Assembly (NCBI RefSeq): GCF_047663525.1
Contig: NC_092590.1
Span: 22,924,001 to 22,988,000 of the forward strand
Length of the DNA stretch: 64,000 nt
Direction of reading: 5' to 3'
From: Anas platyrhynchos
Taxonomy: Eukaryota > Chordata > Aves > Anseriformes > Anatidae
Shown: one piece after another, positions 14,440-43,911 of the stretch
Layout of the letters: every line of letters begins with the position of its first letter
Numbering within the stretch: the stretch's first letter is position 1
Translations under genes and position numbers: made by a program
The notes under the pieces: model-generated
Database searches by the model: none
Told to the model about the DNA's origin: nothing
What the model saw: only the letters and a program-made list of their open reading frames with translations

Positions 14440-17400
14440 TGCAGATTTTACATACTCTGCAAGTATTTTAGAATTAATGGAAACTTTTAAGAATTAATTC
14501 TGCTTTTTCTTTGATAAAAACACATGAGAATTTTTTGTGGTCCCTATGAGAAAGAAACCTGAAGAACTTTTCAGCACTAGACAATAACTGACATTTTAGA
14601 AATCCCATAGGTTTCTTTGTATGGCAACTTTTCATCATTTACATTTATCAAATGTATTATCAGTTTAAGGTCTTGCCCATGGTGTCAGAGCTCCCTTGTT
14701 TTATTTGTTCAGTTCTGAACAAAGAATAGTTTCAATATATTTCACATTAAAAAGCTATTTGCAGTGAATTAAACTTTCAATTTTATTTTACTTTGTAATT
14801 ATACAACTATAAATGAATTATAATTGAAATGACAATATCAAACTATAGTTTTCTAATTATAAGTGCTGTCCATACCTTGAAGATGAGTAAAATAAAATAA
14901 TGTCTTCAAATAATAATGTCCAAACTGCTGAGCGGTCGTGAGAAATCTTCTCCACAGCCCTACCGGATTGTATGTTCTAGTTTCTATTTAAAAAACAACA
15001 ACAACAAAATAAACACTCCATCAAACACATTACAGCATCTTGACAGACCTTATTAGAATATAGTAATATTAAAATAGTAAACAACCCACACTTAGTTGAT
15101 CAGGTTATGGGAAAGGAACCAAGGTTCAGATGCATGCCTGCACCAGCCAATGGTGCGGGTAAGGGTTATTGCTACTTCGAACATGAACAGAAATGAGAAG
15201 GATTATTTCAGCTGTAACAATCTCCTACCCAGGTGTCATTCTCACTATCCTATATTTTTGTTAGAAAACTGAGACCAAAGTACACCCATCATTAGTAATT
15301 TCTCAAAATATAGAGCTGTTTCATACTGACATCTGAACATAAAGACTGAATGCTGCAACCAACATCATGATAGATTTTTGAAACATCCAACCTGTCTGTG
15401 ATACACATTTCTGATTTGGGGGCTAAATTCTAACATGTCAAGAGTTATGAAAAATTACAGCATGATACATATTTTCATTTAAGAGAAAAAATAAAATAAA
15501 ATCTTTAGCTTGAATCCCATAAAATAAATTTTGAATGCATAAAACTTAATTTGGCCATGCTTTGTTTTAAGGTCTACTGTCAAACTAGGATATATTGGAT
15601 GCTTCTTTCTGGCAAGAAAATATATTTCTTTATATTTTTTTATCAAAAATAAAAATAATAATTAAAAAAGAATGACCTCTTATAACCAATTATTGTTATC
15701 TAATACAAACCATCATTCTTCAGGGCATGAGCCAACCAAGTCACTTTGAATAGGAATAAATGTTCACTATTGAGTTTCTGGTTCCTTCCTCTAGTCTCTT
15801 TCCTTTGGTCTCTTATCGACAAAACTGAGTCTAACATTTTTCAGACACTTGCAAAATGAATGAATCCACCTTGTCTGTCAGCTGTGGGAAAACATGGAAT
15901 AATTGAGAACTGTGCTAATCATGTGTGCAACGATGAACTACTTTACACACATACAGCTCTTACACATATGAATAGGCTGCTCTCCATGATTTTCCACTGA
16001 GAAAACAGCTATTGAAGAGCTCCACTTTGTAGTGGCTATTTCCAACTCAAAATGTGAGGTTTGTCTCCAGAATTTGATCAATTCCATTGGCACCACCAGA
16101 GATTTTGCAATCCCCTGTTTGTCAGGGTCTTATTTACTTCATAAACCCCTGAAAGGATCAGAACATGACATTCACTTGAAGCATCTAAGTGACTCTTCTG
16201 TGACTCATTTTGCAAGTGACTTTCCTTCAGCATTTCTAGAATAAGCCAGCCTACTTTGCACAAGGTAAATCAAGGAATTATCACCTGTGTTTCCTGTCAT
16301 TATGATGTTAACTTTCACTGAGCAGAGGTCTCAGTCAGCGATTACAGTTCTTTTTTTACTGAGCATTTGCCCACTGTAATACATTAAGATGTAATTTCTC
16401 TCATTTCTTTCAATAAATCATTCGTTTGTTTTGTTTGGTGAGACATCACCTCACTTATTCATTCACCAACATTTAAACCTATTATGCTCTTCTATTCTAT
16501 TCTATTATATATTTTAATCCATATATCTATATATTTAAATATATTATCCATATTCAAAAAAATAAAATAAAATTCTCCATTGCTTATGTTCATTCAAGCA
16601 CTGGCTGAGTATTGTAGAATGCTTTATCTTTAGAAACAACTCCAAAACAGTTTTGAAGAAATAAAGTTTTCTCTTGGAGTCTTTTGCAAACTATCCTTCT
16701 ATTCTAAAACAGCTGTTTAGAAACCTGTCCTCCTTCTTTCTTCTATTTTTTGCTCTTTTTATTTTATTATTTTAACTCATCTCTTCCTCTTCCCAGTTCT
16801 TTCTCTTTTCCTTTGTCTTCTACACTTTCAGAATAACTGTCACTGATCAGATTCTACCCTGACTTAAACTTTGGGTGGTTCTATTGCCTTTTAATCAGGA
16901 TGCAGAGCATGAACATTACAATTCCACAAACCCCACAGGGAATAGACTGCACTGCAAAGTGCCTTGTGCTGAATAAAACTGAGCTGCTGGGGAAGAAGGG
17001 GAAGAGAAGAGCAAAAATTTCTTCCTGCAGCAAAGGCTACTTTCTTAGGTTCTAGATTGAAGATCAGCATCAAATATCTCATTATGTCCTTTGGTCTGGA
17101 TGCAGCAAGCATTTAGATATCTGCTTAACCTAAAGCATACAGTTATTCATCAGACGCTTTATCTAAATGGATTCCCCACTGTCCTACTCTTGCATAAACA
17201 TTCTTAACCACTTGAATTACAAGAACATATGCTGCCAGCACTGACTGAGATTCCATGTACTTAACTTTTTGGGAACAAGCATTTCTTATCACAATTAATT
17301 TAATTGAAAACTACAAAATGAAAAAACTTGTCATTTTATGTCACTGCCTATGAATTATTAAAGTTTAATTACAGTTGCTCTAGGTACTTTAATCATTCAA

Positions 17401-18119
17401 GTCAACATTTAGTGTCTTAAATGCAAAATGTATTCTCATCTCATGATGGTAGAAATTAACACTTAGCCAAAGTATTTCCTGGCTTATTTATTTATTTATT
17501 TATTTTTAATTTTAAAGCATTCATGCCAAAAACTGGCTTAGAGTGCTACATTTGTCATCGTTAATCTCTTTATGCATTGTGATTAAAACTGACAAAACAA
17601 CATGATGATTTTTCATAGAGGAGGTTTCAGATAATTCTCTTGTACGAAAAAGAGGGGTCCAATGAGCTCTACAGCTTAAGTACTTAGCATTTAAAACTGT
17701 GGGAAAATGTTTCTTCCTTCACTAGCTATTATGTAATATTATTTCCAGTCTGTGATCAGAAATTCGTACACACCCATATGCAATTTTGTTATATTTAACA
17801 CATAATTTATTGTCAACTTATAGTAGCATAAAGGTATCCTTGAAGGTTAGGATCCTTTTCTACCTTGAATCAGAGAAGTAGCAATGAATAAAAAAGAGCA
17901 GAAAGCTGCTGAATCCAGAGCCATGGACAAGTGGTGAGAAGGACATTTAATGCAATATAGAAAAATTCAGAGACCTTTGTTCTGTGCTGTTTATAGAGGT
18001 TTTAGCCATATTCACTTCGAAACCCAACCAGTCCTGAAAGCAAACTAGATTGAAAAGCGTGAGGTTGATCCAGCCAATTTTAGATTAGATAGGCTGAGAG
18101 GCTGAGAGATTTGGTATTT

Positions 18120-18187
18120 TCTTTTCCTAAAAATCTTTTCCTAAAAATTGTTTCCTTTTTTATTTAAAAAAAATCTTTTCCTAAAAA
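18120..18187. repeat. Short repeat tcttttcctaaaaa, three copies
   Basis: The 14-mer occurs at 18120-18133, 18134-18147 and 18174-18187, the first two in direct tandem. A local slippage repeat. Confidence 0.8.
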
Positions 18188-18216
18188 AGCACCAAAGCTC
18201 TGAACAAGCTCCAAAG

Positions 18217-18241
18217 CAAAACAAACAAACAAACAAACAAA
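18217..18241. repeat. (CAAA)n microsatellite
   Basis: About five CAAA units with slight interruption at the left end. Confidence 0.8.
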
Positions 18242-21200
18242 GCAAAAACTATTGCATTAGGACTGTGCTGAACCCAGACTAATTACTGTCACCATTCAAA
18301 AGAGCTAATTTGGCCTGGAAGAGCATTGAGCCACAAGGTGGGCCCTTCTAGCATGCTGTGTCCATGGCTCCGCATGGACACGCTTACACAGAACTGATTC
18401 AGGAATGTCTTACAGGAGGCTGCCCACAGCCCTCTACCACAGTACAGGAGAGCTTCAATAAATCTTCCTGTTGGTGTCACTTTTAAGCCCTGAAGGTACA
18501 GCACAAAGAAGATACAGGATGATATCCCACAGAGAGAAATTCTGGCCTTGCTAAAGAGAAAGGTGGACTACCCACTGACTTGAAGAGTGCCAGAGTTTCC
18601 CTTTCATTGTAGTGAATCCCAAACTGTCCATGTCAGCATCAGCTGCTTTTACAGTCATAAGACTTTACCGCTGGCTGCATTTTTTCTTTCCTTAATGCGT
18701 ATGGATCATTTTAGCTGCATCTGAAGTGTTCTAACCCTCGGGGTCGAAAGGCAGTGACATTCATTTCACTCTTGAAATATTTCAAGGCTGCTTTTCAGAC
18801 AGAAACGAAAAGGAAAGTTATTCTTCAGATGAGGAGAGTGTAAATATTGCCCTGGCTGATATATAGCTGGGTCAGTTCAAGCTGGTATCTGGTATACTTT
18901 GAAAAAGTATCAGAGTCAAATGGCAGTGCTCCTTGTTGTACTCTGAATATATATGAACAAAGTATAAACAGTATGAATACTATTTTATTTTATCTCAATT
19001 ACATATTTATATATACTACCAGCACTGATGGACAGAAGCAGGACGTTGTGTTTCCTCTCATTTTAAAGTATTGCTTTTTCTCATATTTATGGAACAGTTA
19101 AAATTCCAAAAGTCAGCATTACTTCATTTCCTTATCTTGCTTGAATTACTAGACATTTGCATGCTTCAACTGCCAAAGTACATTAAGCTCTCTCAGTCTA
19201 TTCCCTTTCTCTTTCTCATCAGTAATTTTTTTGTGTAAGCTCTTTCATCAATCTTCCCTTGAGTCATAAATTTTAATCTTTTCTATATTTTAAAATTGCA
19301 GTGAAATGGCCAGTCCTTCTATGTGTATTGCTTAGCTCCAGTTTCTTCTAACTCCTTCCCTGATGCCAGAGGTCTTCTACTTTCTACTATCTTTAACGAA
19401 TAGTTATTCCCAAAGTATTTAATCTTCTTGCACAAGGATTGTCACTACACTTTTTACTTTCTTTGTAAACTCATATGGTAGGGAAAAATCAACTTTACCT
19501 TTCTGATATAAACATTTCTGATAACACAGAAAATGGTCATTGAGGTGAGGGAGATGGTGCTAAGAGGCAAAGTGATGATAAATAAAAGCATAGAAAATTG
19601 AAATATTATTTTATTTGGTTAACTTGTGTTCTTAAAACTGAATAGTGTGAAGGACAAATTTATCAGAGACTGCTATATCTTAAGAATCCTGTTTATGAAG
19701 TAAAAATAATAAACACAGAGAGACAGAGAATCTGACTTTCCACATACGTTACCCAGATGTGCTTTCTGTTTTTTCTTTTGCCAGAAGTCAGCTGTCAATA
19801 GCATCACTGTCTGCACCTTCTGTCTTCTGTGCCTCAGGTGAGAGCTGTTCTCTAGCAGGCTGAGAGATAACCAAAGAGTGAGAGGCCCACAGCCACTGAT
19901 GGGCAGGCAAGTAGGTACACTGTACATCCATTACTGAACAGAGGATGTACTTCGGAAGACAGTTCCAACAGAATACTTTATTTAAGAAAATGGACGGTAA
20001 TAATGATAATAATATAAATATTCATAATAATCAGCATTCAGAAACTTACGGTGTTTATAACAGCCATATTGTGATTGAAAATTCAGGATTTCTTGTTACC
20101 CTTTAGCGTGATCACATGTATGACAGATGTGTTCATTTGAGACTTATGGATACAATCAGAAAAATAAATATCAGGGTAAAAAATGGAAATTTGCCAAGGT
20201 GGATTCAAAACAAGATTTGGATGACATTTTCTGAATGTCAAATATTTTCTACATTGGAAAATGCATAGCCAGGTGCTTCTTTTCTTTTATTTATTTATTT
20301 GTTTATTTTTAACAAGAGTGGGATTGTCTAATTTATCAATTAGCCCCAGCCAAAAAAAAAAAAAAAAAGTAAAAGTTTTTTATAATTATTTTTGGCATCT
20401 ATGAATCAGAACTTTCCAGTTTCTTTTTGTTTAAAAATAGAGTTTTTGTAGAAATTGATCTGCATTTAATCAACATAAATTAATGAATGCCATCAAAACT
20501 TTCAAAAGTAATTTAGTCAAAAAATAGATTTTTTTCAATGTTTTAATTTGTCTAGTGACCTTAAGAATTGAAAGTTATTGCAAAAAAAATGGGGTCAAAT
20601 GCCAATAAAACTAACTTTTTGCACTCAGAAAATTCACTTTGTTTTATGTTTGTTTGCTTTCTGCCTTGCTGGCACAATTGCAGAACACAAGAGCAAAAGC
20701 TCTTACAGTGCTATATCTAAAAGGGTTATCAAGTACATTAATTGACTAACATCTCTCTGGATACTTATTGTTTACTTAGAGAATTTAATCATTATTATTT
20801 CTCATATGCTTATAAATTTAACAGGTATTCTTTCAAAGCAAAATTGGTCCGTAGTTGTTATAAAACTGGCAGGGCAATGCATTATTTTTACAAACTTCCA
20901 TGATCCGTTTTGTTGCCTACCATGCTTTGAAAAGCCTGTGATTCATGGGGAACATTTCATACAATAAATGTTAAAAGAATGGATATGGAATGATCCCAAC
21001 CAGTCAAAAATACCCAATGACTGCATATTACAAAGAAGATGCATATGCAACACTGTACAGAATGACAAACCTATGATCTACAAAACTGATCTTATCATCT
21101 GAAATGCAAGTCCGCAATCCATTTCAGCATTATGCTTCAGTAAACTGCCAACAGCTGATTTTAATATCGATAGTCTACTTATGTTCTTATTTGCTAAACA

Positions 21201-22901
21201 ATAAATATGCCGACCACTTTTTTATTTTCTGACAAATAAACCAACACATTCATGAAAAACCTATTCATTTAACCTCTATATTCACCTGTCGCTTTCCTTT
21301 CACTTACACAGAAGTAATTCATTTCACTGTAGAATCACTTATTATATGATGTTCTAGAAATGTTAGTTGTTTCTTTTGTTCCTGCAGTCTAGCTTATGGA
21401 ATATAATTGTATCTCTATCTGAAACATCATTCTTACCTCATCAACACCCTGCACTGCCCATCCAGGTGGCCTCCTTAAAATATATTGTAGTACTGTTACA
21501 AGAGATGAACAAAACAAGAATGAAAGAGACAGAGTTAGTAAAATGAGCTATGCTCATGCAGTATCCAAGTCATGTCCATGTCTAGAGTTTTTAACTCATC
21601 AGTGATGAGGGAATATCTCACATATGAGGACCAGTCCAAGAGTTAAGCTTAGTCCATTCATAATGGCTGGCTATACTGTAGTACTACCCAGAGAGCACAT
21701 TCTTAAAAGCATATTAAATCCTTTTCACTAAATTCACAGGGCACATTACAGATTCTTGGTTGAATAAATCCAATGGCTTGTGCTAGATTTGTAATAAAGC
21801 AACCTTTTGCATTGCATCAAAGCATACACCAGTAAATAAGCTGTTTTCATGAGACAAATAACTTCAAGTAATAAGGTTGTTAAAGAAATTCATTGAAAAA
21901 TGTATCTTACTTACCAGGCAGGCATGAGCCGTCCCACCATGGGTATCCCTTGTGTTCAGACAATGCATTTAAGAAGCATGAGTTTGTTCTCTCTAATCTC
22001 GTCTACCCTGAAGTATTGTAGATGGTCATCACAATGGTGTAACTGTACACATGAAATACTGCAACTGGAATTCTTTCCATCATTGAGAGCATGGAAACAG
22101 CAGACAAAAACTTTTCTATAATTTCCTAATGATATAACATTATTATTACTATGATTTACTTCACAGACTTCCTCCCTAGGAAGGCCAGAGCAAAGGACAG
22201 AGGGGCATCACAAGTCTTGAAGCAAAGAAAGAATAAGTGATATGCTCCAAATAGCCATCTCTTTCAAATCCTAGTTTTAATTGTAAGGTTATCCTACCTC
22301 TTTGCCTCTAGATGTGGATAATGTTGATAGAGAAAATCACTTCTGGAATGGAAAAGTAACACCAAATCTTGGTATATCATCTGTGGCCATTGAGAGATCT
22401 ATTGAGGCTGATACAATTTTGGAGCATTTCAGCAGTGCACATTTATGTTTGAGAAACCAGTGTCAATTACTTAAATCATTTTAAGAATTCTGTTTTATAG
22501 ATAAAAGAGAATGCAAGAAGTTCAGGTCAGATTTGATGAATTTAAGTCCTGGTGGAACATTTGGCCTATATTTTTAGTTCAACAGATTTACCCTTCATCT
22601 TGGCTGAAGGTTTCATAGTACTGTCAGTGCCACACATGCGACAGCTGTGAGTCAGATCACTTGAAATAATGAAAAAAGCTTTAATATCAGGAGGATTTTT
22701 TTCAGAAAAACTGCTTACAAATACTAATGGTAGCTTGTAAGCTTGTAGGATGGCCATAGGTCATGTTTTTCAGCTTTTTTTCCTGCAACCACAAGAGACA
22801 GAAAAATGTACTTTTTATGTATCAAGGTGACCTTCCTACCCACTCCTATGAATCTGCAGCTGCAGCTCTAAAAGAAATATCAAATACAGAATATTCTGTA
22901 T

Positions 22902-22924
22902 AAAATAAATAAATAAATAAATAA
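22902..22924. repeat. (AAAT)n microsatellite
   Basis: About five AAAT units. Confidence 0.8.
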
Positions 22925-23884
22925 TCAATACAAAACAAGTATGTTTTTGTTTTTTTTTTAATGTCGGTATCAACCCCATTTATGAGGATACCATGAGTTA
23001 TTTATTTTACCAATGTTTTTTCATTATGTAGCACCTGGAAACAAATTGAGATGTTTCCATTGTATTATGTAATAATATATGAGCTCAGAAGCAATTAAGA
23101 GTTTCAAAAGGAGTCTGTTTCTTGTTTTCAATCTGTGGCTGACAATACTCTAAACTGAAGTTCTGCTACCACCTTGGGATTGCTTTCTATTTTTTCCTTG
23201 CATGGATCTGCAACCAACAGGAATCTGCATTTAATTAATGTTACACTGAAATCCTTGTTATGGGTAAAAGAGAACACACCACACAGGCACATTCAAAATC
23301 TATTGCTAGCCCAGCTAGTGTTTAACTGGTTAATGATTCACACTGTCTAATTAACACCTAAAAACTTAATTAATACTACAGGAAAAAATACTAATTGTAC
23401 TGTGGTTCCCTAGGTTCTTTACCACCAGAGGTATTCCTAGGGCTCGTTCACTGCCCCTTGCCCAGCTGTTAAACCAAGCTGCAGCCAGCTCAGACTAAAG
23501 CACTGAACAGTGGTGAGACCCTGCACTGACAGGTTAGGGCACAGCCTGGCAACTTTTCCTGGTAATGGCAAAAAAATCACACTTATTGGGCAAGCACAAC
23601 TAAATTTGTGCTTTTACATTAGTCTATTTTGTCTTCTTGTCTTTTTTTTTATTATTATGATGATTTTAATTGATCTTGTGCTTTCTAAACAAACACAACC
23701 CCAAGAAAGTAAAGTAAGTTCATCGCATAAATTTCTAGTACTTGCAGCAGAATGGAAGGACTGAACCAGCTATAGAACAGGATAGAAAATAGAACAAAAT
23801 AAATCTGATTATGAGATTTCAAGTTTGAAATATAGCATATATTGCAGAAAACAACAAACCCATGATCTTGTGTTGCTGATGTTG

Positions 23885-24110
23885 ATCAGCACCAGCAGCC
23901 AGAAGAAAGGCTGTCCAGTCCATCTTCCCTCCAGAAGACAGGGCCACTTACATCATGACATAACCTAGCCCTAAATGTTTCCAGTGAGGGAAATTCCATT
24001 ATACCCTTGACTGTCCCCTACCAACTGCTTAATTTTCTTGCTGTAACTCTTGCAGATAACTGCACTGTGCCCAAACTGGCTTTGAGTCAAACCCTCCAAG
24101 ACTGAGACAA
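23885..24110 (+). mobile_element. Probable decayed CR1-type LINE fragment
   Basis: The order of phrases (tgtccagtccatcttccctcc, then cctaaatgtttccagtgagg with gaaattcca, then ccaactgcttaattttcttg) resembles the non-coding end of old amniote CR1 LINEs, where a vertebral phrase like 'ccagtgatggagattccaca' is followed by a 'cagtgcttaac' phrase. It is strongly diverged, with no ORF. This call rests on memory of the family and not on an alignment. Confidence 0.4.
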
Positions 24111-27100
24111 AATGCTCAGCAATTTTCCAGTGTCTTTCAATGGTTTTGTTGAATATTTATTAGACTATTAAATAGCATAGAGTTCCATAGGAAGGGAACT
24201 GTGGGCAAATAGCCCTCCCCAAGCTTGATTTTGTCAGTCTTCATTTCCTACTGTCTCTTAATCTCCCTGTGCTACATGGAAAATTTGAGCTAAACATATC
24301 CATTCACTGTGAACTCTCTGAGATCTACAAATGAAGATGCTAATTTAATCATTTACTATTATTTCTCAGCTGTAGATATATGAATTAAAATATATTTTTT
24401 AGTTCTATTGAACACACTCTGAAAAAAGATATACTAAACCAAGTTCCTTTTCTCACCATGGCGACTGAACATAAGACAAATTAGAGCAAAAGTGCCACCT
24501 AGTGACAAAACCCTTGAAACGTTTTAGAATACATCAAAACAGTTCTCTTTTTCCCTGAAATTTTAGCTGAACATGCTGTGAAGAAAACAGAAGCTTGCTC
24601 AGAGCCGTACTAATACTTCTGTAGATATTCAGGATACCTTTACTGGAAAGAGGTATATACATCCTCTTTCTTTATTTAATTTCTTTTTCATATTTATAGT
24701 TGTTTTGGTTGCTCCCACCATCCCATTCTGCCCATCTTAAAGTTTTGTACTCTCTGAAATCCAAAGTTTTGGCCTATGTAAACTCATCCGATATGCACTT
24801 CGTACAAGATTGATTCACTGTTCACTACATTTCTCACAAAAAAAGATCGTTTGGAAAAGTAGCTGCATTCCATGGTCGGGCACAGTTTTATGGCTTCAAG
24901 ACATCTGCCAAAACAGAAAGATCTTAGAAAGTCAACAAGAGAGAAGCAGCTGTAAGCTGACACACATTAGTCTTTCTGCTCTACTCCCTCTCTCTGTCCT
25001 CCATGGGAAGCCACTGCACCTCACCATCTCAAGATCATTTCTGCACATTAGTGCAGCACTAATTAAACATTAATTAAGCACATTTCTGCACTATATTTCA
25101 TTAATCTTTAAGTTCCTGAGGTATGGTCATGAGGAGCAGGAAGCGATGTCTAAGTGCTCCATCACGTTGTCTGTTTCAGGTTCCCAATATGAGCACATTT
25201 GGGCTGGTCTTTCATCATCTTGCATTGATTCTTATTTTGCTTGTTAATTTCTAAAGACTAATTCCTGCTCTTTTGTAGAATACTGTGAAAATTAAAAAAT
25301 GGTAAGATGTAAAACATGTTTTACATCTTCACTGCACAACTCTTACTAAACAATTCATTATACCATACAATACTTCTCAGTAACTATAATAGATATGTAA
25401 ATATCAATAATACACCTATAAATATCTATATCAATTTACAATACAAAAACCACAGGAAAAATTAATAATTTATTACTCAAAAAAATGCTTGACTAGGAAT
25501 AGTCAATATTTCACATCTGCTATTATTGTTCAAAGAGCAAAATTAATCTTGCCCTCTACTTGATGTGGAAATGAATTTTAATATGTTACAATGCAGATAT
25601 TTCACAAATTATATGATCTAGCAATAATTTTCCAAAGAATACTCCATACACACTGGAAATTAGGCAGGGAATAAGAATCCACATTTTAATTTAACTGAGT
25701 GAGCTTCCTACTATAAAAACTGCTGCCATGAATTACATTCATTCTTTTCAGTTCCTTAGTTTTCAGCATCTGAGATGCAGTTTTCAGCACAGCCAAATAA
25801 TCTTTTTTCAAAAAATAAATAAAGCTTATACTAAAAGTTTATAACAAATTATTCCCTTTTGCCCTTCTGTGGAAGCACAGATCTTGTTGGTCTCTGTACA
25901 TCTTCATCATTAAGAATTTTTAATTTATCTGGGCAAAAGCAATGAGAGGCATCATGTCTTCTTCCTAGAAGCTAGCTCAGGTCACTTCCAAGACATGTTT
26001 CAGTCTCAGACATAAGGCAAAGCAACAGCAATGACTGAAAACACAATGCAACACCAATTTAATGGGAAACTAGTTTTGTCTGGTTTACAATCTTATTAAA
26101 ATGACTACAATGAAGGCTATTACAAGCTGAAGAGTCCACTTTAGCAGCTCTGCAGCCTGCCTTATTTTACAACGAACAAATTGCCCTCCAGACTATCTCC
26201 ACTTGTATAAAGTGTGCCTGAATGAGACTATAAATTTCTAAAATGAGGGATCTTATTTGTACAGTCTCAGGGCAGACTAATGCTGCCATTCAGCACATCA
26301 TCAGTGGTGCTTGCCCCTTGCAAGATTTCTGCCAATCTGTTGTGAGATTATGATCTGTATTGATTTTCACTATAACTAAATAGCTGAATATAAGACTCTG
26401 CAAGAGACACTAACCATTAATCTAAATAACAACTAAAGTAACTAAAGTGCATAAACCAGGGCAGATTTAAAGTAGAAGGTCAATTTTTTCTTTAATGAGA
26501 CTGAGAGAGGTTTTGTGGTGGTTTTTGTTTGTTTGTTTGTTGTTTCATTTTGGTTTTGGTGTTTTGTTTTGTTTTGTTTTCACTATGGAGGGAGAGGAGA
26601 AGGGGAGAAGGGAGATGAAATAAAAGTGATGAACTGCCTCTCATTTATGGCAAGCTACTTATTGATATCAGAAAGGCTAAGCAAGATAGCACTTATTAAC
26701 ACTGATACATTTCTATGAGTATAAAGTTCTCATTTAATTACATATTACACTGATGAATGATTGCACAGAAAGGTCATGTGTTACTTTATTAAGTTTCTCT
26801 TAAATGAAGTCATAAGGACTACATATAGCTATCACAAACTCACTCATTCTCCACATAAAATCTGTCCCTGTTACTTACTTTTAGCTATCAGGAATTTGCT
26901 GTGGATGAACAGAAAAGTGATGCAAAATTTCATTGAAGAATATCTGCTCTAGATTAAAATATATTACAGTAAGATATTTTATCTGGTCAAAAACTAGCCA
27001 TGAAGTATATCTGCTGTCACTGAGACCCCTTATCCCTTCCACAGGAAGAGCTAAGTTTCCTTTGGCAATTTGCTGTCACGAGGTCCATCTCTAAGAAACA

Positions 27101-28911
27101 AATATGGAGCTCCAGAGCACTGCAGAGCAAAGCTAGTGCTATTCCTCTTCATTACTCTGATAGCTGGAAAATCTCACAGCAGAAAACAAACAAACAAAAC
27201 AAAATGAAAGAAAATAAAAAATAAAAATAAATAAATAAATAAATAAACCACAACTTACAGACTTGCATTTTGTGCACATTTGGAAATGAAGCTGCTGACA
27301 ACATTATTATGAGAAAGCATTAAAGGTTATCAGTATGACATAGCATGTACTCTTTAGCAAAAACAAATTTAGCTGAAGTATTGGCAGGTGAGGATTTCAG
27401 ATGGTCTCCCGATGGATCTTAATTGAGAGTTTCAGTCTCTGTTAGCACACTGAAGTATTTCCTTTGTTTCTTCAGCAGATCTTTTCTAGCAGTTTTCACT
27501 GCTTCCCCATGAGGACAGAACCACATTTGAATGCCAGAAATGTGGTTGTTTTTTTGTTTGTTTGTTTTGGCTGCATTTATGCTTTCATTTTTTTTTCCTA
27601 CTCATTCCCAGTCCCTCATTTAAGTCTCTGAGTTTTTGACAGCATGTCTGAGAATTGCTGACCTTTCAAACCAGGCTTGGATTAAACAGAGCATGAAGAC
27701 AATTTTAGCCCCCGCCTTTATCTCCCATTCTACTTCTGCATGTTGTCTACTTCTGCCTTCTCTCTCCCCCCTTTCTCCCACTGCATGCCAGACTTTGTCT
27801 TTTGGCATCCTGAATACCTACAGCCAGCATGGGGGCTCCCAAAGCAGGAGGCCTCAAGCACTGTGCACCACTCAAGACCATGTTCCTGAGAGTCCACTAC
27901 GAGGAGAGGGGAAGGCATTACTCTACTTTCCCTAGATGTGCCTGCAGCACCACCATTCCCTCTAGCCTCTTGTTAGATCTAGATTGTTTTCATCACTGCT
28001 TTGAATGTGTATTTTTTAAAAATGAACAAAAAAAAAAGCCCAACACCTTTTGAATACAGCTGTGGCACTGCATGTCCCAGGAAGCACTCTGACAGCAGGG
28101 GCTCTTTGTATAGTTAGATACAATTTTTTGTACCAGTTTGCATTTTTGTTCAGTGTTAGTTGCAAATAAAACATCAAAAAATTGAAATGCTGAACTCATT
28201 TACAGCAGCTTGATGACTATTTTTCCATTAGTTTAACATTCTGAATTTCATAATGTCATTTATTCCTAAAGACTCTGCTGTTGTTGACTTCCACAACACA
28301 CTGACTGTGGTTGTGCAGCAACCATGAATAGAGATTTACAATGTATTTTCAGCAATTAAGGTAACGTATATGATTAGAAAACAAGGTCATGAAGTTCACC
28401 AAAGACAAAAGCAAAAGACAAATGTACCTTTCTTTATGATCCAGTGTGAAATACTAATTACAATAGAAAAAAAAAATAATAATTTTTTGACTGCTGTTTC
28501 TCATATTAGTGTTAATTCGGACCATGAAACGTATTTGTTACTTGACTAAAAATAAGGAAAAAAAAATAGAGAAAAAGGAGAAAAAGAAACAGGAGAGAGC
28601 TGTCTTGATGTTTTTAAGGTGAAACAAATAAAATTATTCTGTAACTAAGGGAGTTTCTTCAATTATCACTGAACCTTTTGACTGGTAATGCCAGGTCAGA
28701 TTTTCCTTGCCTTCTAATAATTTATCTTAATCAACTTTCATGTAAGTTATTTTTGCATAAGAGCAGAAGTTCCTGCCTTCACTGAATTAAACTGTAAAAC
28801 CCTGGCCTCACTGAACAAGTCCCACAGAATATTATATACTATCAAGATCAAAAGAAATTAATGGTTCAGGTATATATATATTTTTTTTCAGCCAAATCAG
28901 TGACCAAAGAG
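24111..28911. other. Intergenic, downstream flank of KLKB1
   Basis: Non-coding, with a T/G-rich low-complexity patch (26515-26580), an AAAT repeat (27224-27247) and a less AT-rich patch at about 27620-27935 that carries overlapping open frames of 60 to 99 codons on both strands. None resembles a known protein. No second protease-type exon (GDSGGP, TAAHC or apple motif) was seen here. Confidence 0.55.
27224..27247. repeat. (AAAT)n microsatellite
   Basis: About five to six AAAT units after an A-rich imperfect lead. Confidence 0.8.
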
Positions 28912-28956
28912 TTTATTTTTACTACTGTTTTTTATTGACTGTAAAGTTTGTTTATT
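28912..28956 (-). terminator. Candidate KLKB1 poly(A) signals
   Basis: Three AATAAA hexamers occur on the minus strand (28956-28951, 28936-28931, 28917-28912), 145 to 190 nt past the stop codon. In AT-rich DNA such hexamers are common, so which one is used cannot be told from sequence alone. Confidence 0.45.
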
Positions 28957-29101
28957 CTTGCTTTTCCACTTCTTTAATCAAGTTCTTTATGTTTCAAGCT
29001 AACATGAAACACCATTTAAAAAACATTAATACACGTCATCACATTGCTCCTGGAGTTGTTATTCCATGACATCACTTCGAGCCAAGTAGATTACACTCAC
29101 A

Positions 29102-43911
<14,810 letters not shown>

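Larger units (their letters stand above)
11291..23880. other. Intergenic, no gene seen
   Basis: AT-rich DNA with simple repeats (AAATA near 13.34 kb, A27 near 14.4 kb, TTTA near 17.5 kb, CAAA near 18.2 kb, AAAT near 22.9 kb). A 106-codon ORF on the plus strand (12211-12531) has no recognisable domain and is probably chance. Confidence 0.55.

Noticed and set aside
27620..27935. Overlapping ORFs on both strands in a less AT-rich patch
   Set aside because: Frames are under 100 codons, overlap antisense and show no domain. Considered a possible lncRNA or lost exon, but there is no supporting signal.
1..28911. Search for a neighbouring gene such as MTNR1A or a second protease
   Set aside because: No seven-helix receptor exon, apple exon or protease motif was found. 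In human MTNR1A lies far from F11, so its absence is expected.
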